Shown here one piece after another: positions 10,158-19,561 of a DNA stretch of 64,000 bases. The notes under the pieces are model-generated. The model was given only the letters and a program-made list of their open reading frames with translations, was not told the DNA's origin and made no database searches. The DNA lies in assembly GCA_021399435.1 (NCBI GenBank), contig JAJTUP010000035.1:124001-188000 (forward strand), written 5' to 3'. The stretch comes from Diaporthe sp. PMI_573 (taxonomy: Eukaryota > Ascomycota > Sordariomycetes > Diaporthales > Diaporthaceae). The position numbers were made by a program, and so were the translations under genes. Positions within the stretch are counted from its first letter, which is position 1. Each line of letters begins with the position of its first letter.

Positions 10158-11938
10158 ATGTCGTATCACATCACCTCCAAAAAGGTTGGCTATGCTATAC
10201 TGGATAACGCTGACAATATGGGCACGTCAATGGACGAGCTGGAGACACTCCTCGGCTGGGAGGAAGGTGAGGGCAAGGAGCGTCGTGGCCGCTGCTTCGG
10301 GCATATCCTCAACCTCTCCGCCAAGGCCCTGATGTTTGGGAACTTTGTCAAAGCAATTGAAGATGAGGCTACCGGCGCATCAATCATCTCGGAGAGAGAC
10401 TGGAAAAACTGGGTGAAGCGAGGTCCAGTAGGTAAGCTACATCGTCGTCTCGACACATCCCCCCTTTTCAACTCTTTATAGCTACACATACACACTCAAA
10501 TATATGTACAGATGTACTTACTTACGGGTTCCTTATAGGGAAACTTCACAATCTCGTCTACGATATCCATAACATTCATCGCATCTCCTTCTGGCTCCGC
10601 CATCTGCAACAACAAGACGAGATACGGCCACTCAAGTGTGTTCGAGACAACGATACTCGTTGGTTGTCTCAGCTATATATGATCCGTCGAGCTCTTAAGC
10701 TGCGCAAATATCTCGACCGTGTTCTCTTCGAATATGGACGGGAGTGGAAAGAAGAGAATACCACCTCGAGGGGGACTCTCAAGTCCGGGAAGAAACTGCC
10801 GCGTGTGCTTCTTGATGAGGGTAAACTCACAGACAACGATTGGATTGCCCTCGAACGCTTGGAAAAGATCCTCCAACACTATGAGACAGTCGTGAAGACC
10901 CTTGAGGGTGATGGTCAGGTCCGTCGCCGGCGCCACGGGTATGAGGGCTCATACGGCAACATATGGGATGTGATCTTGGGAATGGAGAAGATCTTGGAAA
11001 TGCTCGAGACAGAGAAAAGAGAGGCGGATACATTCCCTGAGCCGGAACAATTCCGGATTGGTGTCAATTTGGCCTGGGAAAAGCTGGAGAAGTACTACAA
11101 AAGTCAGTAACTTCATGCGGCGTTCGCCTTCTCATCTGCGACTTTCCATCTAGCTTACTAGTTGTTTACAGAACTGGACGACACCGCAATATATTACGCT
11201 GCACTCGCGCTCAATCCTGGCTACCGATGGAGCTGGTTCCGGGACAGATGGAGGGACAATCCTGCCTGGGTTGAACGTGCTATGGGCACGGTCCAAGATA
11301 TTTGGGACCGGAAGTATAAACACAAAGAGCAGAGACCGGTCTCCTCAACCTCGTCGTCGCCGTCTTTAGGAGACAAGCGACCTATCTACCACGATCCATT
11401 CGAGCACGATGCCTTCAAGAAACGTGCTGTGGAGGAAGGGTCACAAGCGCGGGCTGTCCGTGTTGCCAGTGGGAACGATGAGTATACTGCCTGGTGTGCG
11501 GATGAGACACAAAAAATGGCATATTGCCCTGATCCTATCCAGTACTGGTATGGACTCCGCTTCCAGTACCCTCGATTATCAGAAATGGCACTGGATTTCC
11601 TCACCGTCCAGCCCATGAGCGCCGAGTGCGAGAGACTTTTCTCAGCGGGCAAGAGATTGATCACACAACAGAGGCACAATCTCGATGCTATGATTGTTGG
11701 TATATGCATGTGCCTACGCTCATGGTATCGCTCGGGTCTTATCCCAGAGCTGGATACCGGACTGGTTGATAAAATGGAGAAAGCGAATGTGGATGCCCTT
11801 ATGGAGATTCCAGAAGACGGGGGACAGCAGCGGAAAGCGGCGACGGTGTGGCTAGATGAGCCAGAGGAGGCATTTGGAACAGACGAGGGCGATGAGATAG
11901 CAGAGATCCCTGCTGTAGATTGGGATGCACCAAAATAA
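10158..11938 (+). CDS. hAT transposase, 5'-truncated, three exons
   Basis: Transposase gene lacking its BED finger and first catalytic block. It starts inside the core at KKVGYAILDNADNMG (second catalytic Asp). Two introns restore continuous family sequence: 10432-10538 (107 bp) gives KRGPVGKLHNLVYDIH, and 11103-11171 (69 bp) gives YYKKLDDTAIYYAAL. Other landmarks are RCFGHILNL (CxxH), NDTRWLSQLYMI, and near the C-terminus EMALDFLTVQPMSAECERLF, the dimerisation block. The C-terminal tail is acidic. The 5' end is fused to the LINE ORF1 fragment, so the gene cannot make a full transposase. Downstream, CGTGGGTTTCGTGG occurs twice (about 11955-11990) and may be a subterminal repeat. It is closely related to the copy at 49-51 kb, with introns at the same two places. 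Confidence 0.88.
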
Positions 11939-13224
11939 ATCCACCAACCCACCATCGTGGGTTTCGTGGCCCTCGTGGGTTTCGTGGACCACCGCAATGG
12001 TTGTTGGAATGGAGAAAGTATTTTCCTGCGGGGAATTATTATTAGCACTGCGCAGGCCACGGCTTAACCGAGCACGAGTACCGGCACGCCATAAACTATA
12101 TTACCCTAGGATGCCGTCCTCGAGTTTAACAACGATGGAGATAATAACTTTCCATTTTTTCGTCTCAAGATTCGATTGGATTCGACGCGATCCGGATGTT
12201 AAAGGCTACCCCTCAGACTTGTAACTTTGGTGCTCTGTCGTTCGACACCTCTTTCGACAGCTACCTGGCGACCAGATGTCCTCGGGAGAAATGCAGCATC
12301 CCTAGCAGTACCCATTCGTGGCAAAGCAGAGTACAAAAGCGGAATGTACCATCTGCATTAAGCAAGTTTGTTTTTTCTTGCGGCCGGTGGGGTCAATCCT
12401 TGTATTCTGCTCCTCGCCGCCCCCCACCACCTTCAGCAATAGTATGACTGTGCACTGTTGATTAATGACGATAATGCTGTCACAAGAACGAATAAGTTAC
12501 ATTAGAGCCGAGATCTCATTCAGCTCGAGCTGGCGCGGGCAGAGACGGTTCCCGACAGTGAATGGAGCCGTAATGTGGAAAAGGAGTTGTGGCAATGCAA
12601 AAAAGAGCTAAAAAAAGCTAAAGAGCGTTTACAAGTGTTCCTGGTCATTCAGCTTCTGGAATCAGGAAGACCCCACATGCTATCTGGAAATCCGTGAGCA
12701 CAAGGGCTGGCCCGAAGCACACTTTCGCGGTGGGGAAAAGGCCAGCAACGAGGCCCTCCAGCTGCTTCAATGGCTCGCCGGTACCAACTGCCCGCTTTCA
12801 TACGACTACACGCCCTGCGGTCTACATGCGTGACGAGTGGCGTGGATGTTTGGAAGCCTCTGTATCGTTGCCCTGTTTCTGTATTTAGGAATAGTTGGAC
12901 ATTGAAGAGCACTAGTTGCTTGTAAGGAAACTTGCAATGGACAAGGGAAGTCGATCCTGCGGCAAAGGTCCGCCTCGGTAACATACACAAACAAGTATCC
13001 AAGCATGACACTACCAACTCTATCCTGTGCAAGGTCCGAGTACTAAAGAAAAACAAGGGCGGAAACCGCAGACAAGCCTCATACACTATGATGGGCCTCA
13101 TAAGTACAAGTAATGAAAAATGTCCTACGGTAAAACTTTTGAAGAATTTGAACTGATCAAGGTAAACAGCCTGCGGCGAACCAAGACATCACCACATTTA
13201 CGTCATCGAGAGCGATCAAGAGGA
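11939..13224. other. Gene-free stretch downstream of hAT
   Basis: No supported gene. A run at 12520-12650 could encode a short charged helix (KELWQCKKELKKAKERL) and 12680-12790 another short open stretch, but neither has a start, a family or an extension. They may be exon remnants. Confidence 0.3.
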
Positions 13225-13364
13225 TAAAGCGTAAAGAGAATGAAGCGTGAAGAGGATGAAGCGTGAAGAGGATGAAGCGTGAAGAGGATGAAGCGTGAAG
13301 AGGATGAAGCGTGAAGAGGATGAAGCGTGAAGAGGATGAAGCGTGAAGAGGATGAAGCGTGATA
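13225..13364. repeat. 16-bp minisatellite
   Basis: About 8-9 tandem copies of a 16-bp unit (TGAAGCGTGAAGAGGA). The first copies are diverged and the central ones are identical. The period is not a multiple of three, so it is not a coding repeat. Confidence 0.92.
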
Positions 13365-14505
13365 AAAGCGTGCGCAGGAACGTTTTATAAGGTTCGGTTG
13401 GAAGCATTTAGTTTTTTTTCCTTATTCCCTGTACCCTGGCCTAACCAGCATTAGCCTGCCAGCCAAAGATTTTCACGGCGTCGCCCCCAGTGTGCTGTGG
13501 GACTCCGAATATAGTAACAATGTTGGAAGGTTATTTTCCTTGGCCGGTCAAAACCCAAGCCAAGCTGGTTCCATTGCTTCTAACAACAACTATTTCCGTG
13601 CCGCGATGTCCGATGATTTTCAACCCATTATAAAGACAGAGAGGGAATGCTAGCTACTCAGCTTTCTCTCGACACTGATATAAAAACGTGTGAAGTCTCG
13701 TCTAGGCCCTGGTACGAGAGGGTTCCGATGTACAGCTCATCGCATCTTCCTTGCCTCTCATGAAAACCCACGTCGTTAGAACAGATACCCATGTCGTGAG
13801 GATAGAAATCACTAGCAAATTCGTGACAATGGTGGGTTAACCATGCTGTTTGACATTCTTCTGCTGATAAGAGATGTCTCTAGCAGTGATGCAAGGGCCC
13901 TTCTCACGGCTGGATAATCAAGACGAGTTTCTAGTCTTGAGGGTTGTTAGGACAAGACAGGCCCAGCGTTCCATGGGTAGAGCAGACGGTTCCTCTGTTC
14001 ATTCACTATAGTCTAACGACGACTCCATCATCCAGCCTCCAAAATTTGCGTCACAACAAGCAAACATGACACCAAGGACTCCGAAAGAGCGTCTCAGAAT
14101 TGTGTTGCGTTTGCCAGGTCATGATGAGTCTTGACGGTATCAGAAGGAAGTACACAAAATGGGCCAATATTGAACGTGATCACCACGCAAAGACATGGCC
14201 TGAATATAAGTTCTCCCCTGGGAGCTCGAGCAACAAACCAGGCTAGATAAGCCCCTGCCCTCTGTACGGGATTTGTTTCCCCAATATTACAGAGAGCGGT
14301 CCCAAGGAACAAAAACTCGGATTACACCGTCTCGCGTCCCGCAATCGTCCAAGGAGGGCATCTCGCAATCGTCGCAATCATCGCAATCACCACAGCTAGA
14401 TCTCTCACATCCGCAGGGTCGCTCCAGCGAGCTTAGTCTTACTCGACCATTTTTCTTCCCGATTTGTCCTGATACGTAGGCTCAGTTATGTCCAAGCGGC
14501 CTACT
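13365..14505. other. Gene-free stretch upstream of pogo-like transposase
   Basis: No coding sequence recognised. A T-rich run follows the minisatellite, and a CGCAATCGTCGCAATCATCG short repeat lies near 14340-14390. It may contain the decayed 5' part of the transposon whose transposase remains downstream. Confidence 0.3.
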
Positions 14506-14923
14506 CTAAACAGAAGGGAAGAAGCTTGTCTATCGCAAAAGCAATAGAGGGAAGGTGTGGACCTCGTACCTCGAGTGTATCTCTGCCACGGGTCACGTGT
14601 GCCCTCCACTCGTGATATTCAAGGGGAAGTCGGTCCAGCAGCAGTGGTTTAAAACCCTCGAGGGTCACGAGGATTGGGAGTTTACGGCGACGAAGAACGG
14701 CTGGACCGACAACGCTGTGGCACTCGAATGGCTGCAGAAGATCTTCATCCCATGGACCGCCCCTGAGGACCCTTCTGAGTGGCGTTTATTGGTACTCGAT
14801 GGGCACAAATCCCACTGTACCTTCGAGTTTATGTGGGAATGCTTCTCGAATAAGATTTACGTGGTGTATTTGCCTCCACATACATCGCACGTACTGCAAC
14901 CGCTCGATTTGGGTGTATGGCTG
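14506..14923 (+). pseudogene. pogo/Tigger-like DDE_1 transposase, core fragment
   Basis: DDE_1-type (Tc1/mariner superfamily, pogo/Fot branch) transposase core. The blocks follow the family in order: VWTSYLECISATG, PPLVIFKGKSVQQQWF, NGWTDNAVALEWLQKIFIPW, LLVLDGHKSH (second catalytic Asp) and VYLPPHTSHVLQPLDLGV (third catalytic Asp). The N-terminal DNA-binding HTH domains and the first catalytic Asp are missing. The homology stops at PLDLGV and resumes about 390 bp downstream at 15310, in the same orientation. Confidence 0.85.
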
Positions 14924-15309
14924 CAGAGGATGATCGCTCCGAGGCGGACCGAGAAAACGGCCCCTACACAGAAGCCAAATTCACCCTGCTATCTACTCCT
15001 CCTCGATCGCCGCCATCAGCCCTGCTCGCACACTTTTTAGATACCAGCTTTGTCATACAATGCCGATGACAGTAGTCTCGAGGTGCCTTAGAATTAAAGC
15101 CACTAGGCAGAAGCAATTCTTCCTGTGTGAGGGAAACCTTAAATCCCTCTTGCTTAACGGCCACGGTGAGGCTGGGCCAAGGATGGTGATCTTTTCCACA
15201 ACGTTACCTATCAATTCGCTCGAATACTAAAAGATTTATTCTTGGGCTGCTTCTTCGCTTTTGCTTCTTGCAGGTTCAACGGTCGTCCGCGGCTGTACCC
15301 CGTATGCAA
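14924..15309. other. Intervening sequence splitting the pogo-like transposase
   Basis: About 385 bp between the two transposase pieces. It is too long and stop-rich for an ordinary fungal intron. It shows no recognisable inverted ends or target duplication, so insertion is likely but its nature is unknown. Confidence 0.4.
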
Positions 15310-15527
15310 TAGGAGCAGACTCGGGGGCTTCGTCAACCTATCGGAAAGAACTTAGCTATCGGGCACTATGGGGTGACAACACAATTGCTGGGAAAAGACA
15401 ATTCCTTGAATTGTACTACATTGCAAGAGAGAAGGGTCTATCAGTGCAGAATATCAAATCTGGCTGGCAGGCTTCGGGTCTATCTTCAGCAACTCGAATT
15501 AACCCTATCGGAAAAGAAAATGAATGA
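15310..15527 (+). pseudogene. pogo/Tigger-like transposase, C-terminal fragment
   Basis: Continues the transposase at 14506-14923. SSTYRKELSYRALWG, then FLELYYIAREKGLSVQNIKS and GWQASGL match the segment that directly follows the third catalytic Asp in Fot/pogo proteins (YR..L, Y..AR, NI.SGW.A.GL). The frame ends shortly after, so the extreme C-terminus is shortened or altered. Confidence 0.75.
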
Positions 15528-15639
15528 ATTGCTTGTGTGGTCGACTCTAAGAAAGCCGAGGGAGCTGAGAGATCAATTGCACCAATTCAGCGGGCAGAAA
15601 CACTCAGGGCACGGGGACGGTTTCGATTTATAGAACGGC

Positions 15640-16737
15640 CTCATTGAACAGTTTCTCCTACAATGATTAAATGATTTGTATTGATTCAGAAGGCCCTTGC
15701 AAAACGTACTATATACAAGTACAATATTACCCTGCTTTATAGCCCATTGCATTTTTGATTCTGTAGTCACCTTAACTCAGTTTCGAATCCCTTATCTCAA
15801 CTTTCCTTCCAAAAACCTGTCATCCCGCATAAGTACCACTTTCCGTTCTTCTGGCACTGACTGCAAGGAGAGCTGCTGTTACTTCCAGAGGAAGCTTTGC
15901 ATTGACTCCCAGAATCACAGTGCCCACATTTGTGTTTCACTGGATGGTCTGATAGGGCGTGGTTGCTCATGATTGGTGATACTGTTAGATCTCTGTTGAT
16001 CACGTTGAAAGGAGACCAAGGCCTTACCAATCCGGCATCGTGTTTGATAGCAACTCGTAGCAGGTAATTTTCGGTCCCACGGACAGTGAGTAGACCTAGC
16101 GGGATCCAGAGTATTGCATGTTATGTGAAAGGTGGGGAAGGGGGATGGTGGTGCGGAAGAGAACAAATTTGGCGGCCAGGTTCCTTCTTAGGTGCCTAAG
16201 GTGGCGTTGTTGACAGTCAAATGCAGACTAACCATAATGGGTGGAGCCAATTAAAATTACCAAAGTTGCAGATTTCTATAGTTATGCACAAGGGAATGCT
16301 TGTTGCGCGCCACATTCTCGCTCATTTTTAATACGAGCCTATTTACTCATTTTCGAGGAACGGCGTCGAGGAACTTTATACGCAACTCGAGATGGCCAAA
16401 GCTACCAAATCAACACTTTGGTGATCACGCCAGGTATGAGGCCTACTCCAAATACTTTTAATGTTTTCCGCTCACCCTCCTTATGTATTTCTCTATATGT
16501 AAACATGCAATCTGTTAAGTTTGGGTTGCTTGGTACTTGTTGATGTTGTGCAATATTTAAAGCTGCTTTTTAGTCCCGTCAGTGTAGGTGTGAATATGCC
16601 TCGTTGCTCACTGTTAACTGTCCGTGTCTGCCTTGCCAGCACGACTTGGCGAGCTCATCAGTTCAGTGCTGGGAATCTGAACAAGTATAAATTGACGGCA
16701 TGCCCCCCCTCTGATCCCATTTGGAGACACAATCCCT
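15640..16737. other. Gene-free stretch
   Basis: No supported gene. A minus-strand stretch near 15840-15960 could encode a short Cys-rich peptide (KCGHCDSGSQC ... CSQCQKNG), but there is no clear start or signal peptide context. Confidence 0.25.
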
Positions 16738-16851
16738 CTTTCTCTCATACACACACCCATTGACACACACTCACCCACACACTCACCCACAAACACATAC
16801 AAACACACCGAGACACTCACTCACCCTCGCATACACACACACACAAAAAAC
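16738..16851 (+). repeat. CA-rich imperfect microsatellite
   Basis: About 110 bp dominated by CACA, CTCACC and ACAAACACA units. It is low complexity. A 35-codon ORF starts just after it (16905, MSLQHSYNNFSKDEMEKKV) and could be a first exon, but I found no continuation. Confidence 0.8.
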
Positions 16852-16999
16852 AACGTTTGCCAACCTAGTCACAAACATAACCCTCTCTTTTGTACCCACG
16901 TAACTATGTCCCTCCAGCATTCGTACAACAACTTCAGCAAAGATGAGATGGAGAAAAAGGTCAGGGAGCTCATGCAGGATATACAGAGTGTAAACATTG

Positions 17000-18048
17000 C
17001 ATTACATATATAACGCGTCTCTACATCGCTAGTATGGGCTTCCCTACCAATCGTCCTCCACCTCTAAATCAGGAAAACAAAAGAAGAACAACAATACAGT
17101 GGTACCCAGCCCCCCCTCCGGGGGGATTCACGTTAACAGATTGACAACGTTGGCCAACGTTCCCGACTGCATGTGTATGCAGGCAACAACCACGGACGGA
17201 CCAATGAGGCGATTGATGGGAACGATTCACGCAGCAGATGTTACCCTCTATCCCGGCAACATGGTAGAGGCGAAGAGACCCACAGGTGCGAACGTGATTG
17301 TTGGCTAAACTGGACCTGGTTGCCAATCGCCATGGAATTGAGGCGTGCTGCTGACGCCGGAAGCTGCAGGAGCAGCAGGCACCAGTTTCAAAAGCAGGCT
17401 TGGTCCCTCCACGAAATTGGAAGGTGTGACACTTCCCAACAGAGGCCCCAGCCTCCGAGCCACCATGTGCCAACCACCATATGGAACCAACACATGCTTC
17501 TGAGAAAGGAAGGATGCAGGAGCAGAAGACAGCTTCGTCCGTCGAGGGTAATGGAAGGTGGGACGCGATCATCAACAGGGGCCCCAACTAGCTTCTGCAC
17601 TTGTACTGAAGGGGTTTTTATGCTTTGGACTCGGTTCGATCCCATTCAAAAGGTTTTCAACTGCCTATTGGGCGTAACACCCTAACTATCTTAGTGTAAC
17701 GATCGTGGTGGAAGGTGCCACTACGCCATAGATCCAAAAGATCAGCTAATATTCGAACTCTCTCCGTTCGAATATTCCTTCCAACCGTATATATAGCTTA
17801 CGTCTGAACCAAGGATCGTATCACTTAGCACTTAATCAGCTCACATTCGGAAACTTGCTTGGAGACATGCTCCTACGATAATGGGAGGGGCGAAATCCGT
17901 GTTGACGGCCCGGCACAACAGAAGCGCGCCATAATAATTTTTTAAATTACGTATTGCCTGGTTGGTATGTTTGATTTCCGGAATTCGGAACAAGGTAGCT
18001 GAAAATGGAAAACGGTGATTACACTGGCCAACACGCCACAGGGGAGTT
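17000..18048. other. Gene-free, repeat-derived stretch
   Basis: No supported coding gene. Part of 17130-17200 (around GACTGCATGTGTATGCAGGC) resembles 18230-18300 (GACTGCATCTGCATGCAGAC) at roughly 70%, so both probably derive from one older repeat. Confidence 0.35.
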
Positions 18049-18124
18049 TTGGCACTAATCTCAAACCATGCGGATTCTTTACGGCGTAAATCAGTTGCAC
18101 GCTTTCGGTCTAGCGCGATCTCTC
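18049..18124 (+). repeat. Dispersed repeat copy A
   Basis: About 75 bp beginning TTGGCACTAATCTCAAACC and containing CTTTACGGCGTAAATCAG. It shares about 85% with copies B and C, and the similarity to copy B extends some 30 bp further upstream. Confidence 0.75.
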
Positions 18125-18396
18125 CTGCCCACCCATGTTGTGTATCTACAGGAGGGACCGCAGTACAATTTACTGACACGTCTAGAGCTGAGGGGCAAAC
18201 AGATTGGATGAATCGATCATCCTACGGTGGCCAACCAGATTGATCATCCCACGCTGGCCGGCGTCCTTGACTGCATCTGCATGCAGACAACCATCATTTG
18301 CAGGTTTAGTGCATCGCCTTGCTGATGTGCTTGCTTGCATGTCGGATAGCTGAGAATCAAAAAGGTCCTCACAGGCCAACAAGGCACAGGCAAGTT

Positions 18397-18471
18397 TTGG
18401 CACTAGTCTCAAACCGTGCGGATACTTTACGGGCGTAAATCAGCTGCCTGTTTTCGACCTAGCGCAGTCAC
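18397..18471 (+). repeat. Dispersed repeat copy B
   Basis: Second copy, same orientation as A (TTGGCACTAGTCTCAAACCG, TTTACGGGCGTAAATCAGCT). Confidence 0.75.
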
Positions 18472-18824
18472 CCCCGGCAGTCAGTATTGCCGTGGGCCCA
18501 AGTATATTTGCGAGAGCAAAGCTCATCTGATGCAAAAGCCAGACGAAGTCGCTAAATAATCATACTAATCATGAAAATAACAGCCTATTAACAGGAATAC
18601 TAAAGCGGAAGATGTTGAGGAATTGTCCAACTGCCAGAGAGGCTTAAAGGCAGGGTTTAATGCCAACCAATCCGCTTGTGAGTCGTTTCCCACTTGTGAA
18701 AACGAAAAGCGCTGGTTCGAGGCAATCGTGCTCTTCTACCCTTTCACGTGCACTACACGACGCTGTGTTATTATGGTCGGGAAAACCCTAATATAATTAC
18801 CGATACGTGGAAACGCACACCACC

Positions 18825-19111
18825 CGGGATGTTGAGAATGACACTTTTTTGTATGGTAAACCCAGATCTGGCTTAGCGTCGCGCCTTACAGACCTATAAG
18901 ACCGAGGTACCTTTATGTACCTTGGCAGAAGCTCCTACTCTGCTGCGCTCCTCTTTGGCTAGCAATTAAATTAAAAAAGGGACGATTGGGGCGCTGGGTC
19001 GAGCGCCAGCGAGTGGCCAGTAGTCTCTGTGTTCCCCTAAAATGAGCGAGATGCGTTTGTAAGATGTGTCGGGATACAAGAAGTGACAAGAGTGTCATTC
19101 TCAACATCCCG
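18825..19111. mobile_element. 287-bp element with perfect 21-bp inverted ends (MITE or solo LTR)
   Basis: The left end 18825-18845 (CGGGATGTTGAGAATGACAC then T) is the exact reverse complement of 19091-19111. The inner TG...CA form (18830-19106) resembles a fungal LTR read on the minus strand, but the 5 bp on each side are inverted, not direct, so no target duplication supports that reading. It is non-coding. Confidence 0.65.
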
Positions 19112-19134
19112 AGGAGTGTCGCATATTACCTGCG

Positions 19135-19210
19135 AGGAGATTGCGCTGGTTCGAAAGCATGCAGCTGATTTACGCCGTAAAGAATTTGCACGGTTTGAGA
19201 CTAGTGCCAA
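19135..19210 (-). repeat. Dispersed repeat copy C
   Basis: Third copy of the repeat at 18049 and 18397, in the opposite orientation, directly beside the inverted-end element. With copy B it forms a large imperfect inverted repeat around that element. Confidence 0.7.
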
Positions 19211-19561
19211 GCTAACCAGCTGCCAGACCGGGAACGGGGATCATGTTTTGCCACTGCTGCCAGCTCGATCGTCCGATCTCTTAAGTAAATACATACTTAT
19301 TGGCCGGGAGGCTCTGGTGTGAATGCCTGTGTGGAGCTTCAAAGGAACTGTGTGGCTTACAAATTGATTGCTTTGATCTCGTAGCCCATGTTGATTGGAG
19401 TGCATTTATGCAGCTGCAGTGACACTGTGATGTGGGTCTGGTGGGTGGTCCGTGCTGTGAAGGCTCGTGCGGATTCACGGGTCCTACCTGTCTCCCGCCA
19501 CCGTTACTGAACAGTTTTCCTGTCCGCATTTCCCATTCTGCTCTGATCAGCTTTCTTTACA

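Noticed and set aside
13225..13364. CRISPR-like array
   Set aside because: Units are contiguous 16-bp tandem copies without spacers, in a eukaryotic context.
18830..19106. Solo LTR with target duplication
   Set aside because: The flanking pentamers CGGGA and TCCCG are reverse complements, so they extend the inverted repeat and are not a direct duplication. Kept only as an alternative.
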